Notes under the pieces: model-generated
Seen by the model: the letters and a program-made list of their open reading frames with translations, nothing else
The model's database searches: none
Told to the model about the DNA's origin: nothing
Made by a program: the position numbers and the translations under genes
Assembly: GCF_010500865.1 (NCBI RefSeq)
Contig: NZ_JAAAWN010000004.1
Coordinates: 1 to 64,000 of the forward strand
DNA length: 64,000 nt
Source of the DNA: Alteromonas profundi
GTDB taxonomy: Bacteria; Pseudomonadota; Gammaproteobacteria; Enterobacterales; Alteromonadaceae
Direction of reading: 5' to 3'
Part shown: piece by piece, positions 40,036 through 50,271 of the stretch
How positions within the stretch are numbered: the stretch's first letter is position 1
Layout of the letters: the number at the start of each line of letters is the position of its first letter

Positions 40036-42165
40036 ATGCCAACACAACCTAATTTCGTAACGTTAAAAAATACGTTCGTACACCTTACTTTTGATTGCCA
40101 AGGCGCGATGCCCAAAGTAATTTACTATGGGGCGCCACTTAGTGAAGCAACTACCCCTGAGATGCTAAGCGTATTAAACACACGCCAAGAGGCGAAATGC
40201 GCCCCAGTGATAGAGCCACCTATTACACTTGTACCTACCCACGGCGAAGGCTGGACCGGCCAACCAGGGCTGGAAGTTTTTGGTGACTCAGACCAATGGT
40301 CGGCGGGCTTTACGTTAGTAGACGTAAGCCAAAGTGCAAATGAGGTTTCTTTTGTAGGCGAAGATACCCATCGCGGCATGCGTCTAACTACCAGGGTATC
40401 GCTAGACGAAGGGTCTACCGTGGCTGCATTTGTTTCGCAGATAGAAAATATCGGCGCAACACCACTGAACCTTCATTACCTCAATGCCGCTAGCTTACCG
40501 TTACCTACTACAGCAACGAAACTTAAGACGTTTGAAGGGCGCTGGTCAGCTGAATTCCAAACTACCGATCACGATTTATTCTTCGGTAGCTACGTAAGAG
40601 AAAATCGCCGTGGTAAAACCTCTCACGATACATTTCCGGGCCTAATTGCATTTCCTGAAGGTACTGGCGAACTAACTGGTGAATGCTTTGGGTATCATTT
40701 AGGCGCCTCAGCAAACCACAGACTCAGAGCCGAGCTAATGGCAGACGGTCGAAGCTACGTACAATTTGGCGAGTTACTTTTTCCCGGTGAGGTAACCCTT
40801 CAGCCGGGTGATAGCTATACTACACCAACCCTTTATACAGGTTACGGGAAAGCCGGCTTCTCCTCGCTATCTCAACACTTTCATCAATTCATTCGTCGTA
40901 ATATCTTAAAGCATAGTGCAACGTCTAAACCTAGACCTGTGCACTACAATACGTGGGAAGGCATTTACTTCGACCACAACGAAGACGAGCTTAAAGCCCT
41001 TGCTGATAAAGTAGCACCCTTGGGCATTGAGCGATTTGTGTTGGACGATGGTTGGTTTAAAGGCCGTCGCAACGATAAAGCGGGGCTTGGTGATTGGACA
41101 GTAGATGAGACAATTTACCCAGCAGGGCTTGATGGACTTATCGACCATGTAACCGGGCTTGGTATGGAATTCGGTATTTGGTTTGAACCTGAAATGGTTA
41201 ACCCAGATAGCGACCTTTATCGTGCGCATCCAGAATGGGCGCTACAAACTGAAAATAACCCACAGGTGCCATTTAGGAACCAATACGTGTTGGATTTAAC
41301 CAACCCAGAGGTAGTGGAATACCTGTATAAGGTTATTACCGATGTTTTAAAAGCCTACCCGAAGATCAGCTACATCAAATGGGATATGAACCGCGACGTG
41401 AATCACCCAGGCAACCTTCAGGGTAAACCTGCCATGCACGGTCAAATGGCTTCCCTTTATCGTTTGATTGATCGCGTGAAGGCCGCGAAACCCGGTATCG
41501 AAATAGAAAGCTGTTGCTCTGGTGGGGGCCGGGTTGATTTAGGCATACTGCCTCATACAGACCGTTTCTGGACCTCAGACTCTAACGATGCATTAGACCG
41601 CTTATACATCCAACGTGGCTGCTCTTACTTCTTCCCGTCTGAGGTTATGGGCGCGCATGTAGGCCCACGAGATTGTCATATTACCGGCCGGCATATGCCA
41701 ATTGAAATGCGTGCCGCGGTTGCGATGTTTGGTCATATGGGGATAGAGATGGACCCCCGTGAACTAACCGAACACGAGAGCAAGACACTTAGTGAAGCTA
41801 TTTCTCTTTATAAAAAATACCGCCATATTACTCATGGCGGCGATCTCTATCGTATGGATGATGATGGCCTAAATGTTAAATTTGGCTATGTGTCTAAAGA
41901 TAAAAACGAAGGGATTTTTGCCTACAACAGCGTGACAGAAACCTTACGTACTACGCCAAATCGTTTTTACTTTGCAGGCCTTGCAGCAGAAAAGCAGTAT
42001 AAATTACAACGCGTTTGGCCTACTACCTTAAAAGAGTATTCGCCGTCTATCTTGCAGCAAACAGAAGGCCAAGTATTTAGTGGCGAAGTGCTTATGCAAT
42101 ACGGCATGCAACTGCCCGTACTGTTCCCTCAAACAGCGCTTGTTTATACACTAACAGCCGTATAA
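40036..42165 (+). CDS. Alpha-galactosidase, GH36
   Basis: The 709-residue enzyme hydrolyses terminal alpha-galactosyl residues (melibiose, raffinose type). It has the GH36 layout: N-terminal beta-supersandwich, TIM barrel from about 290, C-terminal beta domain. Nucleophile Asp450 is in IKWDMNRD, the substrate loop is ESCCSGGGRVDLG, and acid/base Asp515 lies in TSDSNDALDR. No signal peptide is seen, so substrates are cleaved in the cytoplasm after import, presumably by the SLC5 symporter and TonB receptor upstream. Galactose released would enter the galK-galT-galM pathway. Confidence 0.95.
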   Translation: MPTQPNFVTLKNTFVHLTFDCQGAMPKVIYYGAPLSEATTPEMLSVLNTRQEAKCAPVIEPPITLVPTHGEGWTGQPGLEVFGDSDQWSAGFTLVDVSQSANEVSFVGEDTHRGMRLTTRVSLDEGSTVAAFVSQIENIGATPLNLHYLNAASLPLPTTATKLKTFEGRWSAEFQTTDHDLFFGSYVRENRRGKTSHDTFPGLIAFPEGTGELTGECFGYHLGASANHRLRAELMADGRSYVQFGELLFPGEVTLQPGDSYTTPTLYTGYGKAGFSSLSQHFHQFIRRNILKHSATSKPRPVHYNTWEGIYFDHNEDELKALADKVAPLGIERFVLDDGWFKGRRNDKAGLGDWTVDETIYPAGLDGLIDHVTGLGMEFGIWFEPEMVNPDSDLYRAHPEWALQTENNPQVPFRNQYVLDLTNPEVVEYLYKVITDVLKAYPKISYIKWDMNRDVNHPGNLQGKPAMHGQMASLYRLIDRVKAAKPGIEIESCCSGGGRVDLGILPHTDRFWTSDSNDALDRLYIQRGCSYFFPSEVMGAHVGPRDCHITGRHMPIEMRAAVAMFGHMGIEMDPRELTEHESKTLSEAISLYKKYRHITHGGDLYRMDDDGLNVKFGYVSKDKNEGIFAYNSVTETLRTTPNRFYFAGLAAEKQYKLQRVWPTTLKEYSPSILQQTEGQVFSGEVLMQYGMQLPVLFPQTALVYTLTAV

Positions 42166-42209
42166 CTAAGCCGTTAGCGGATATATAAGCCGTTGCTAAC
42201 ATGAAAACC

Positions 42210-42236
42210 GCGAGCCTTAAACTAGGCTCGCTTTCT
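42210..42236 (+). terminator. Terminator after the alpha-galactosidase
   Basis: GCGAGCC-ttaaacta-GGCTCGC followed by CTTTCTT, 45 bp after the stop. It overlaps the 3' end of the small convergent frame at 42222-42404. Confidence 0.75.
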
Positions 42237-42404
42237 TATTTGCTTCTCAAGTTTGGCCAATAGCTCATCAAGGCGCTTATCTTTTTTGCGCTTAATTTGC
42301 GCCAACGCCTCTTTAGCTTCATCGTTTAACTGAGTAATCTCTTCATACATTAATGGTTCTAATGTAGAGACGGCTAAATCGAAATTATCGTCGAGTAAAT
42401 ACAT
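42222..42404 (-). CDS. Small hypothetical helical protein
   Basis: A possible 60-residue protein from ATG 42404, rich in Leu, Lys and Glu (MYLLDDNFDLAVSTLEPLMY, then a basic helix LDELLAKLEKQIRKRA). It looks like one helical repeat followed by a coiled coil. No family was recognised and no good ribosome site is visible; the frame stays open to 42482 without improvement. It is convergent with the alpha-galactosidase. It may be a real small gene or a remnant. Confidence 0.35.
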   Translation of the reverse strand: MYLLDDNFDLAVSTLEPLMYEEITQLNDEAKEALAQIKRKKDKRLDELLAKLEKQIRKRA

Positions 42405-42550
42405 GCTGCCGAGCGAAAAGGTCGAACAATCTATAGAATAAAGATTACAAAATGTACGGGCGTGGATTTTAGAATTGCGCAATTGAAAAAAGGTTCATGA
42501 AAATAACATCATGAACCTTTTAAAACCTACACGTTTTTGTTTGGCAGTTT

Positions 42551-43822
42551 TTAGTCTTTCGACTCCATCTTAAGACCTAATGCCCAACGATTATCAAACC
42601 CTTTCCACGCTGGGGGGACTTTGCCTTCTACAGGCGCTTGATCACTGCTGCCTGAAACGGTTAAAAAGTCACAGTAGTCACTCATTTGTTTTACATGGCA
42701 GTTCATTAATGCCAGCGCAAAGTGCTCATTTATTGCGTTAAGTTTTTGTTCCTCCCAAGCTGGCTCAAGGTAGGTGCCAATATCAAACTCATTGCCATAA
42801 GCCTCTTTAGGCGCTGGGTGGGGTGCGATGTTGTGTCGCGCATTTTTGATAGTTAGCAGCTTAGTATCTTTATTGCCAGTATGCTCAAATAACCAGCGCA
42901 CACCCTGATAGCCAGAAATATCATCGTTATCCCCTGCCACATATAACATAGGAACATTAATATTTGCTAAAGCGTCAGTATCAAATAATTGGTGTTGCCC
43001 CCCCCAAGGCGCTAACGCCATGGCCGCTTTCCACGCCGGTAGTGTCTCATCACCGGAGGCGTTGCCACCCGCGCACGTATTTAGTGCTTGTTTCACGTGT
43101 TCAATTACGGCTGGATCTTTACCCCCCGTAAAGGTAGCAGCAGCTTGATCGTTAAAGCTATAGCAGCCGCCTACTGTATTCACTGCACCGTAGCCCCCCA
43201 TTGAGTAACCGATCAACCCAGCATGCTCACTATCTACGTTGCCTGAAAAAAAGGCGTGACTGGTAACTGCATTTAGGGTTAATACTTGATCCCGCGAACG
43301 ATTCAGAAGCGTGCTAGGGAAACCTGAATAAGGGTTTTCGGCAAAATTCACATCTTTGTTTGTAGAATCTGTGTGATCAATTGCGGCTACCACGTAACCG
43401 TGGGATGCGAGATGTTCACCGAGGTAATACATTAGGGTACGATACCCTGTGTAGCCGTGTGAAATGACGACCACGGGGTATCCCTCTTCGGTGGGGCGCA
43501 TACTGGCATCTCGGTACGCATCGGCCTGTATTTCAAATACGTTGCCATTACGGGTTTCATCGCTGTATACCGCCAAGTCGGTTTTCTCAGCAGCCGGATA
43601 CCACACTTCTAGTGTTAGTGAGCGTTCTGTTTGCTTCCCATCCATGGTCATCACAGGGTTGGGGTAATTAGCTGTAATCGTTTTTACGCCTACATTATAT
43701 TCCCCACTTTCGCTAAGCTCAGGCATTACATCGGCAGGGTAATCTTTATACAGTTTTTGCGCAGCATACGCTGGGGCACCAACTAACAGTGCTGCACTTA
43801 GAAAAAGGGATAACGTTTTCAT
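42551..43822 (-). CDS. Secreted alpha/beta hydrolase (PAF-acetylhydrolase/dienelactone-hydrolase-like)
   Basis: The 423-residue protein has a signal peptide (LSLFLSAALLVGAPAYA, cleavage after AYA). The alpha/beta core shows VVISHGYTGYRTLMYYLG (oxyanion region), the nucleophile elbow GLIGYSMGGYGAV, an Asp in YVAGDNDDISG and a late His in KNARHNIAPH. The organisation is that of bacterial PAF-acetylhydrolase-like esterases. Substrate unknown; a periplasmic deacetylase or esterase would suit a polysaccharide locus. A GalR-type palindrome lies 139 bp upstream, consistent with the galactose regulon. Confidence 0.8.
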   Translation of the reverse strand: MKTLSLFLSAALLVGAPAYAAQKLYKDYPADVMPELSESGEYNVGVKTITANYPNPVMTMDGKQTERSLTLEVWYPAAEKTDLAVYSDETRNGNVFEIQADAYRDASMRPTEEGYPVVVISHGYTGYRTLMYYLGEHLASHGYVVAAIDHTDSTNKDVNFAENPYSGFPSTLLNRSRDQVLTLNAVTSHAFFSGNVDSEHAGLIGYSMGGYGAVNTVGGCYSFNDQAAATFTGGKDPAVIEHVKQALNTCAGGNASGDETLPAWKAAMALAPWGGQHQLFDTDALANINVPMLYVAGDNDDISGYQGVRWLFEHTGNKDTKLLTIKNARHNIAPHPAPKEAYGNEFDIGTYLEPAWEEQKLNAINEHFALALMNCHVKQMSDYCDFLTVSGSSDQAPVEGKVPPAWKGFDNRWALGLKMESKD

Positions 43823-44131
43823 AATTTGCTAATTTTTTGTTAATTAAACACAGAGTTCATATTACCTCGGTTTTTAGAACAAACAAGCCAGCCCATATTG
43901 TTTAGATGAATTAATGCTAATAAGGCTATCTTATTTTTAACAAAATACTGATACTTAGGAGGTTAAACGTATAACCAAAGATAGTAATAAGACGCTAAAG
44001 TAGGGTATTAAACGGGGCTATAGCAATATGACCGCCCAGGGGGTGTGAAAAAAGGAGTACATCGATAAGTGTGTGGTGGCATGGCTAAACAATGAGTGGT
44101 GTGCAAACAAGGCAGCAACAAATAGTTCTAT
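43823..44131. other. Non-coding region between the esterase and ssb
   Basis: About 310 bp with no convincing gene. It contains the palindrome at 43961-43976 and AT-rich sequence that should hold the esterase promoter; nothing else was recognised. Confidence 0.5.
43961..43976. promoter_or_regulatory. LacI/GalR-type operator upstream of the secreted esterase
   Basis: GGTTAAACGTATAACC, a 16-bp palindrome with one mismatched pair and the best overall symmetry of the set. It lies in the 375-bp gap between the esterase-like gene and ssb; only the esterase reads away from it. Confidence 0.55.
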
Positions 44132-44165
44132 AAAAAAACCCCGCTAATAAGCGAGGCTTTTAAAA
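44132..44165. terminator. Terminator after ssb
   Basis: On the minus strand CCTCGCT-tatt-AGCGGGG followed by seven T, about 35 bp after the ssb stop. The opposite strand also has a partial T-run. Confidence 0.85.
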
Positions 44166-44197
44166 TTATTTTTCAACATTTGATGTTTTGTCTTTGT

Positions 44198-44773
44198 CTA
44201 GAACGGAATGTCGTCGTCAAAATCAAAATCAGGCTCTGCCATAGGAGGCGTTTTAGGTTGTGACTGATTGCTGCCACCACTTTGGCCTTGTGGAGGGGCT
44301 TGATTATAGCCGCCGCCCTGATTACCACCTTGATTTTGGTTGTAACCACCTTGCTGTTGATTTTGCTGCTGATAGCCGGCTTGCTGGTTATTTTGCGGAC
44401 GTTGATAACCACCGCCTGCGCCGCCACCTTCACCGCCACGGCCGCCTAACATTTGCATTTGGTCAACAATGATTTCTGTTGTGTAACGATCTTGACCTTG
44501 TTGGTCTTGCCACTTACGCGTTTGCAGTTTACCTTCAACGTAAATTTGCGAGCCCTTTTTAAGGTATTCACCCGCAATTTCTGCCAAGCGGCGGTACATG
44601 GTAAGACGGTGCCATTCAGTACGCTCCTGAACCTGGCCTTGTTGGTCTTTCCAGCTTTCGCTTGTGGCTAGGCTAAGGTTCGCAACGGCGTTTCCGTTCG
44701 GCATGTATCTTACTTCAGGATCATTACCAAGGTTTCCTACAAGAATAACCTTGTTCACGCCTTTCGTTGCCAT
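44198..44773 (-). CDS. ssb: Single-stranded DNA-binding protein SSB
   Basis: The 191-residue protein has an N-terminal OB fold ([40 protein letters not shown]), a Gly/Gln/Asn-rich linker (about 115-175) and the acidic partner-binding tail ending DFDDDIPF. It coats ssDNA in replication and repair. ATG 44773 follows AGGAG at normal spacing; a longer frame to 44842 is not conserved. The Gln/Asn-rich linker is long, as in many marine gammaproteobacteria. In vibrios ssb lies close to uvrA and beside the MSHA operon; here galactose genes separate it from uvrA. Confidence 0.97.
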   Translation of the reverse strand: MATKGVNKVILVGNLGNDPEVRYMPNGNAVANLSLATSESWKDQQGQVQERTEWHRLTMYRRLAEIAGEYLKKGSQIYVEGKLQTRKWQDQQGQDRYTTEIIVDQMQMLGGRGGEGGGAGGGYQRPQNNQQAGYQQQNQQQGGYNQNQGGNQGGGYNQAPPQGQSGGSNQSQPKTPPMAEPDFDFDDDIPF

Positions 44774-45006
44774 TGATGTCTCCTGTAACGTATGTATTGT
44801 CTTGTTGCTTTCAATGGGACAGCAACAAGCGCGAAAGTTCATCGATTTTTAGCCCGATAGTATATCGTATTTTGTTGGGGAAGAACGAAGTTTTTCCCGC
44901 AACTTAGCTTTCCTATTAAAAGCTAACAAATTTTTTAACTATCGTCTTGCTGAACTTTCGCCCTGTTTTGCACTATTAAGTTAAGGCCTCTATTAAGCGG
45001 CGGTTA

Positions 45007-46569
45007 TTACCACCACGCGCTATAAAAGGCGATAAGTAGTAATACCACTGCAAAAGCAGCGAAGTTGAACCCTTTAGTGGTGCCGAACTCAACCTCATTA
45101 ACATCAACAGCATTTTCATGTACGCCTTTTTTCTCGGCAAGGGAAATAACCACAGCAAGACCCACACATAACAGAAATACCAGGCCAACTCGGTCGATAA
45201 ACGGCAATGAGGGCCACAGCATCCAAAATGCAAGGCTTAAGAAGAACGACCCAAGGGCTGCTGCCAAACCACCATTTGCAGTGGTACGCTTCCAAAACAT
45301 GCCTAAGACGAACAGCGCACAGATACCTGGAGTAAAGAAGCCAGTAAACTCTTGTATATACTGGAATGCTTGATCGAAATTGCCAAGTAAAGGTTTGGCC
45401 GCAAGCATAGCGATGATAAGCGCAACAAAGCTGACTATGCGCCCAACTTTTACATAATGATGCTGCGACTCATTGGGGCGCTTATCTTTATATATATCCA
45501 TGGTAAAAATGGTAGATACACTGTTAGTCATAGAAGCCAGTGAGGAAACAATAGCCGCCACGAGTGCAGCGAAAATCACACCTTTAAGGCCTACTGGCAT
45601 TAAGGTCATTAGTGAAGGATAGGCTTGATCGGGTTTTGCCAAGTCTGGTACTAATAACACCGCCGCAATGCCAGGAAGTACGACAATAAGGGGCATTAAC
45701 AGCTTAAGAAAGGCGGCGAAAGCGATACCTTTTTGCGCCTCTTGTAAACTTTTAGCAGCCAGGGTGCGCTGAATAATGTATTGGTTAAAGCCCCAATACG
45801 ATAAGTTCATTATCCACATGCCCCCAATAAGCACAGATAACCCAGGTAAATCCATATAATGCGGGTTATCTTGCGATAAAATCATATCGAATTTTTCAGG
45901 CAACTGATTAGTGAGGTCGATAAAACCTTGAAGCGGCCCATTCCCATCACTTATCAAGTTTAACGCGGTATAGGATAAAAACAGCCCCCCAAATACCAAT
46001 AGGACAACTTGAATGATATCGGTAAGTGCAACGGCTTTTAACCCCCCGTACAATGAATAAGCAAGGGAAAAGACACCAAGAAAAATCATACCGTACATCA
46101 TATCAACACCAGAAATTGTGTTGATTGCTAATGCGCCTAGCCACAATACAGCAGTAAGGTTGACGAACACGTAGACCCCAAGCCAAAACACAGCCATTAC
46201 CTTTCTTACACGGTGGTCGTAGCGCTGCTCTAAGAATTGCGGCATGGTATATATTTTGTGCTTTAAGAAGATGGGAAGGAAGAACTTACCAACAATAATA
46301 AGCGTTATGGCTGCCATCCACTCGTAAGAGGCTATGGCCAGTCCAATTTGGTATCCTGACCCAGACATACCAATAATTTGTTCAGCGGAAATATTGGCTG
46401 CAATTAACGATGCGCCAATGGCCCACCATGGCAAACTAGAGCCTGCCAAAAAGTAGTCGTTGGTGTCTTTTTCGTGCCCCTGCTTCTCCCGTGAAACCCA
46501 CCACGCTATTGCAATAAGCGCGACAACGTATATCACGAACAACGTAATATCTAACGATGCTAAATTCAT
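45007..46569 (-). CDS. Sodium/galactose (glucose) symporter, vSGLT-like
   Basis: A 520-residue, 14-segment SLC5 transporter very similar to Vibrio vSGLT: DYFLAGSSLPWWAIGASLIA, AANISAEQIIGMSGSGYQIG, ASYEWMAAITLIIVGKFFLP, YWGFNQYIIQRTLAAKSLQE and VAAIVSSLASMTNSVSTIFT. It imports galactose or glucose with sodium. ATG 46569 is preferred to the TTG four codons upstream. It lies downstream of galK, galT and galM in the same direction but after the galK terminator, so it probably has its own promoter; no GalR-type palindrome was seen before it. Confidence 0.94.
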   Translation of the reverse strand: MNLASLDITLFVIYVVALIAIAWWVSREKQGHEKDTNDYFLAGSSLPWWAIGASLIAANISAEQIIGMSGSGYQIGLAIASYEWMAAITLIIVGKFFLPIFLKHKIYTMPQFLEQRYDHRVRKVMAVFWLGVYVFVNLTAVLWLGALAINTISGVDMMYGMIFLGVFSLAYSLYGGLKAVALTDIIQVVLLVFGGLFLSYTALNLISDGNGPLQGFIDLTNQLPEKFDMILSQDNPHYMDLPGLSVLIGGMWIMNLSYWGFNQYIIQRTLAAKSLQEAQKGIAFAAFLKLLMPLIVVLPGIAAVLLVPDLAKPDQAYPSLMTLMPVGLKGVIFAALVAAIVSSLASMTNSVSTIFTMDIYKDKRPNESQHHYVKVGRIVSFVALIIAMLAAKPLLGNFDQAFQYIQEFTGFFTPGICALFVLGMFWKRTTANGGLAAALGSFFLSLAFWMLWPSLPFIDRVGLVFLLCVGLAVVISLAEKKGVHENAVDVNEVEFGTTKGFNFAAFAVVLLLIAFYSAWW

Positions 46570-46750
46570 AACTCTTCCCAAATGGTTTATTTTTTTATGT
46601 AACTTTGCTGCGTGCAGGGTGCACAGGTGATAGCTGTTTTTATTATTATAATTAACGCGTAACGCACATTATTGTTTCTTTACGCTGCGAAACGTTGACA
46701 TTAGTAACACATTTTATTTACTTATTTCACCGCTTATTCGTTATTTACGC

Positions 46751-46788
46751 AAAAAAAAGCCGCATAAAATACTATGCGGCTAAAAAAA
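46751..46788 (-). terminator. Terminator after galK
   Basis: On the minus strand AGCCGCATA-gtattt-TATGCGGCT followed by eight T, 38 bp after the galK stop; the A/T flanks are nearly symmetric. Confidence 0.9.
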
Positions 46789-46826
46789 CATCTCGGCTGG
46801 CCTTGATGTATGGGAAAGTGTTCGTG

Positions 46827-47966
46827 TTAAGCGAAGGCGCCTTGGGTTGCGGTGCACACATATACATCGGCCTGATAGCCAGTAGCAGGGTAATATTTGT
46901 CGGCAACACATTGTTTAACTGCTGCAACACTATCTGTAGGTACAAGCGCCACAACACAGCCGCCAAATCCGCCTCCGGTCATACGCACACCGCCAGAAGC
47001 ACCGATAAGGTCGTTGATAATCTCAACTAAGAAGTCGATAGGAGGAACGGTGATTTCAAAGTCGTCGCGCATTGAAATATGGGATTGCGCCATAGCCTTG
47101 CTAACGGTTTCAATATCGCCAGTTTTTAATGCAGCGCTCGCCGCCAATGTTCGGGCGTTTTCAGTAACGATGTGTTTCACCCGCTTGTATACCACTTCAG
47201 GCATTGATGGTTTGGCTTCTTCTAGCATAGCCTGCGTTGCCTGGCGTAACGAGGCTACGTTGAGAATAGCTGCTCCTTGTTCACACTGCTCACGACGTAA
47301 ATTGTATTCACTGTCTACCAAACCCCGTTTAACATTGGAGTTAATAATGACGATTTGATGGGTAGCTGGCAACGGAGAGTGTTCGATAGCGAGCGATTCG
47401 CAGTCGAGCAACATGGCATTGCCCTCTTTACCCATGGCAGAGATAAGCTGATCCATAATACCGCATGAACATCCTACGAACGTGTTTTCAGCTTTTTGCC
47501 CTAATAGCGCTGCTTGTACTCCATCAAGGGGCAGTCCATATAGGGCACTTAGTGCTTTAAGTACTGCAATTTCAAACGACGCTGAAGAGCTTAAACCTGC
47601 GCCCTGAGGGACATTACCGGTAACCAATAAGTTGGCCCCGCCTAACCCGGGCAATGCGTCTTGTAGCACTTTTACTACGCCTCGAACATAATTTGCCCAA
47701 CCTTGCGATTCATCGTATTCAATGGCATCGAGTGAAAATGAATTAACCTGGTTTCCATAATCCATGGCGGTAATAACCATGGCGTTATCGTCCCTTTTTG
47801 AGGCGGCGACCCAGGTACCAAAATTAATCGCGGCAGGGAACACAAAGCCATCGTTATAATCGGTATGTTCACCAATCAGGTTAACTCGGCCAGGGGCGTG
47901 GGCAATTAATGCCGGCGTGTGCGCGTAATGTTGGGAAAATTCAGTTGCAAGCGTTTGCTTATCCAT
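46827..47966 (-). CDS. galK: Galactokinase GalK
   Basis: The 379-residue GHMP kinase phosphorylates galactose to galactose-1-phosphate. Motifs: [19 protein letters not shown] (galactokinase signature), [20 protein letters not shown] (ATP loop) and [15 protein letters not shown] near the C-terminus. ATG 47966 overlaps the end of galT by 8 nt, so translation is coupled. Order galT-galK, reading leftward. Confidence 0.97.
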   Translation of the reverse strand: MDKQTLATEFSQHYAHTPALIAHAPGRVNLIGEHTDYNDGFVFPAAINFGTWVAASKRDDNAMVITAMDYGNQVNSFSLDAIEYDESQGWANYVRGVVKVLQDALPGLGGANLLVTGNVPQGAGLSSSASFEIAVLKALSALYGLPLDGVQAALLGQKAENTFVGCSCGIMDQLISAMGKEGNAMLLDCESLAIEHSPLPATHQIVIINSNVKRGLVDSEYNLRREQCEQGAAILNVASLRQATQAMLEEAKPSMPEVVYKRVKHIVTENARTLAASAALKTGDIETVSKAMAQSHISMRDDFEITVPPIDFLVEIINDLIGASGGVRMTGGGFGGCVVALVPTDSVAAVKQCVADKYYPATGYQADVYVCTATQGAFA

Positions 47967-49014
47967 GACTGTTCTCACGTTTCTTATAGTGCTCAACAGG
48001 CAGGGCTTTAAGTCGCTCAGCCGCCTGTTCAGGCGTTAAATCTCGTTGCGCCTCGGCCATCATTTCGTATCCCACCATAAATTTGCGTACACTTGCAGAG
48101 CGCAGCAACGGGGGGAAGAAATGGGCGTGTAGAGTCCACTCGGGGTGCGACTCACTATCAAAAGGTGCACTGTGCCATCCCATTGAGTATGGGAAAGAAG
48201 TTTCAAATAAATTGTCGTAGCGTGCCGTAATTTCACCAATAATAGAGGCCAGTGAAGCTGCTTGTGACTCACTGATATTGGCCATCGACTGAACGTCGAA
48301 GCGGGGTAGCAACAATGTCTCGAAAGGCCACGCTGCCCAATAAGGCACAACAACAACCCAATCGTCGTTTTGACATACCACTCGCTCTTGTTTGTCTATT
48401 TCCTGTTGCGCATAATCAAGAAGCAGCGGGCGTTGATGCGTAGCGAAATACTCTTTCAGTTGAACCAGTTTCTTGGCGGGATCGGTAGGTAAATGCTTTT
48501 GCGCCCACACTTGTCCGTGGGGATGCGGGTTAGAACAGCCCATCATTGCGCCTTTATTCTCAAATACCTGTACCCACGTATATTCTTCGCCTAATTCAGC
48601 GGTTTGTGCCTTCCAGCAATCCACTACCTCTTTGCGTTCTTCATCGCTAAGTTCTGGGAGCGTTTTACTGTGATCAGGTGAAAAGCAAATTACGCGACTA
48701 CAGCCTTGCTCAGTTTCAAACTGAAACAAACCTGACTTTTCACTGGTAACTTCGGTATCTTTTTTGAGCGCCGCAAAGTCGTTCTCAAACACAAAGGTAC
48801 CCGTGTAGGAAGGGTTAACTTCACCATTAACCCGGGTATTGCTTGGACATAAGTAACACGAGGGATCGTAACTGGGCTTTTGGTCGTTCACCGGCTCGTC
48901 TGATTGACCTTGCCACGGACGCTTTGCGCGGTGGGGCGAAACAAGCACCCACTCCCCTATTAATGGGTTGTAGCGGCGGTGCGGATCATTAGACGGATCA
49001 AAGGGCGTTCCCAT
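47959..49014 (-). CDS. galT: Galactose-1-phosphate uridylyltransferase GalT
   Basis: The 351-residue HIT-fold enzyme exchanges UMP between UDP-glucose and galactose-1-phosphate. The active-site HPH is in [37 protein letters not shown] and the zinc-type CYLCPSN are typical of the N-terminus. ATG 49014 fits the family; the GTG four codons earlier is an alternative. A GalR-type operator lies 51 bp upstream. No galE is present in the window. Confidence 0.97.
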   Translation of the reverse strand: MGTPFDPSNDPHRRYNPLIGEWVLVSPHRAKRPWQGQSDEPVNDQKPSYDPSCYLCPSNTRVNGEVNPSYTGTFVFENDFAALKKDTEVTSEKSGLFQFETEQGCSRVICFSPDHSKTLPELSDEERKEVVDCWKAQTAELGEEYTWVQVFENKGAMMGCSNPHPHGQVWAQKHLPTDPAKKLVQLKEYFATHQRPLLLDYAQQEIDKQERVVCQNDDWVVVVPYWAAWPFETLLLPRFDVQSMANISESQAASLASIIGEITARYDNLFETSFPYSMGWHSAPFDSESHPEWTLHAHFFPPLLRSASVRKFMVGYEMMAEAQRDLTPEQAAERLKALPVEHYKKRENSHG

Positions 49015-49064
49015 AGTCACTCTCACTCGTATTAAGAGGAAAGCGATGGGCTTTCCTCACAAAA

Positions 49065-49080
49065 GGTTAAACGTTTTCCC
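49065..49080. promoter_or_regulatory. GalR-type operator before galT
   Basis: GGTTAAACGTTTTCCC, 16 bp with the AAACGTTT core; its right half GTTTTCCC is identical to that of the site at 50272. It lies 51 bp before galT-galK, in the position of a promoter operator. Confidence 0.6.
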
Positions 49081-49180
49081 TAAATAGTATAGGAAGGCCG
49101 TTTGTTTTTCAATTGTGTTAGAAAGAAAAATAATTGTTAATAAAATACGCCAAGCCTATTCTGCACAACCTACAGTGAAT

Positions 49181-50197
49181 CTAAGTAACATTAAACTGAT
49201 ACTTGATGTAGGCGTTAAAAGGCGTATCAGGGGTAATAATACAACAAGGAAAGTGCGGCTGATTCGGCGAATCAGGAAAGTATTGCGGTTCTAAACACAG
49301 TGCGCCGAGTTGCTGCGAGGTGCGCAAGTTGCCCGTGTAAAACTGAATACCAGGTAAATTTGTAAATACCTTCATGCTGATACCGGTATCTTCTGCGTAA
49401 ACTTGCGCTTGTTCCTCGCTATCTTGGCTATCACGGAGCACATAGTTGTGGTCGTAACCGCCTACCATATCAAACAAAGGATGGGTTTTATCTAGCTGAG
49501 AGGCAATGGGTGTAAGCGCTGTAAAATCGAAGGGAGTGGCAGCAACTTCTACGAATTTGCCTGTAGGTAATAGCGTGGCGTCAGCGTCGGTTACTTCTCT
49601 TGCATTTATTTTCACTTGGGTGTTAACCACACTTGCTTCGCGCGACAAGGTAAAATAAGCATGCTGAGTAAGGCTAATGGGTGTGGCTTTGTCAGTGGTG
49701 GCATTGAGACGAAGTGAAAGTTCGTTATCTTGATTTAACGTATACACAGCCTCTACCTGCACATTTCCAGGGAAGCCACTTTCGCCATCAACGCTGAGCA
49801 AACTAAAGTGGACAGACGCGGTGTGCGCGGTAGCACTTGTCTTTGCCTGCCACATTTTTTTGTGAAAGCCGGATAAACCGCCATGCAGGTTGTGCTCACC
49901 GCCGTTCTTCTCAAGCTGATACTCTATCCCATTAAGGGTAAACGCACCTTGTCCAATTCGGTTGGCATAACGACCGACAATAGCACCATGATAGCCTTCA
50001 TCGTTTATATAGTGTTGTAAAGAATCTAAAGATTGGACACACCCATGCAATTCCGCGTTTTTATCCGGCACCTTAATATCGTGAATAATGCCACCATAAT
50101 TTAGCAGGCGTACTTCCATTCCTTTATCGTTGCGCAGCAAAAACTGCGTGACTACCTTGCCATCAATCGTTCCAAAATCCGATTCAACTACTTTCAT
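49181..50197 (-). CDS. galM: Aldose 1-epimerase GalM
   Basis: The 338-residue mutarotase interconverts alpha- and beta-galactose, feeding galactokinase. Motifs: GAIVGRYANRIGQGAFTLNG, NGGEHNLHGG (His), THAYFTLS in the form QHAYFTLS (catalytic His), GYDHNYVL and GIQFYTGN, then a late catalytic Glu in CLEPQYFPDSPN. No signal peptide, so cytoplasmic. It reads towards galT-galK and is divergent from galR. Confidence 0.95.
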   Translation of the reverse strand: MKVVESDFGTIDGKVVTQFLLRNDKGMEVRLLNYGGIIHDIKVPDKNAELHGCVQSLDSLQHYINDEGYHGAIVGRYANRIGQGAFTLNGIEYQLEKNGGEHNLHGGLSGFHKKMWQAKTSATAHTASVHFSLLSVDGESGFPGNVQVEAVYTLNQDNELSLRLNATTDKATPISLTQHAYFTLSREASVVNTQVKINAREVTDADATLLPTGKFVEVAATPFDFTALTPIASQLDKTHPLFDMVGGYDHNYVLRDSQDSEEQAQVYAEDTGISMKVFTNLPGIQFYTGNLRTSQQLGALCLEPQYFPDSPNQPHFPCCIITPDTPFNAYIKYQFNVT

Positions 50198-50271
50198 AAC
50201 AATAAATTAACCTTTCTGATAACACCCAAACTGTGTCAAAAATTAAGGGCTACAGCCCTTTACGGCTAAGA

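Noticed and set aside
46570..46750. GalR-type operator before the vSGLT-like symporter
   Set aside because: The best candidate, TGCGAAACGTTGACAT near 46685, lacks the GG/CC edges and symmetry of the other sites.
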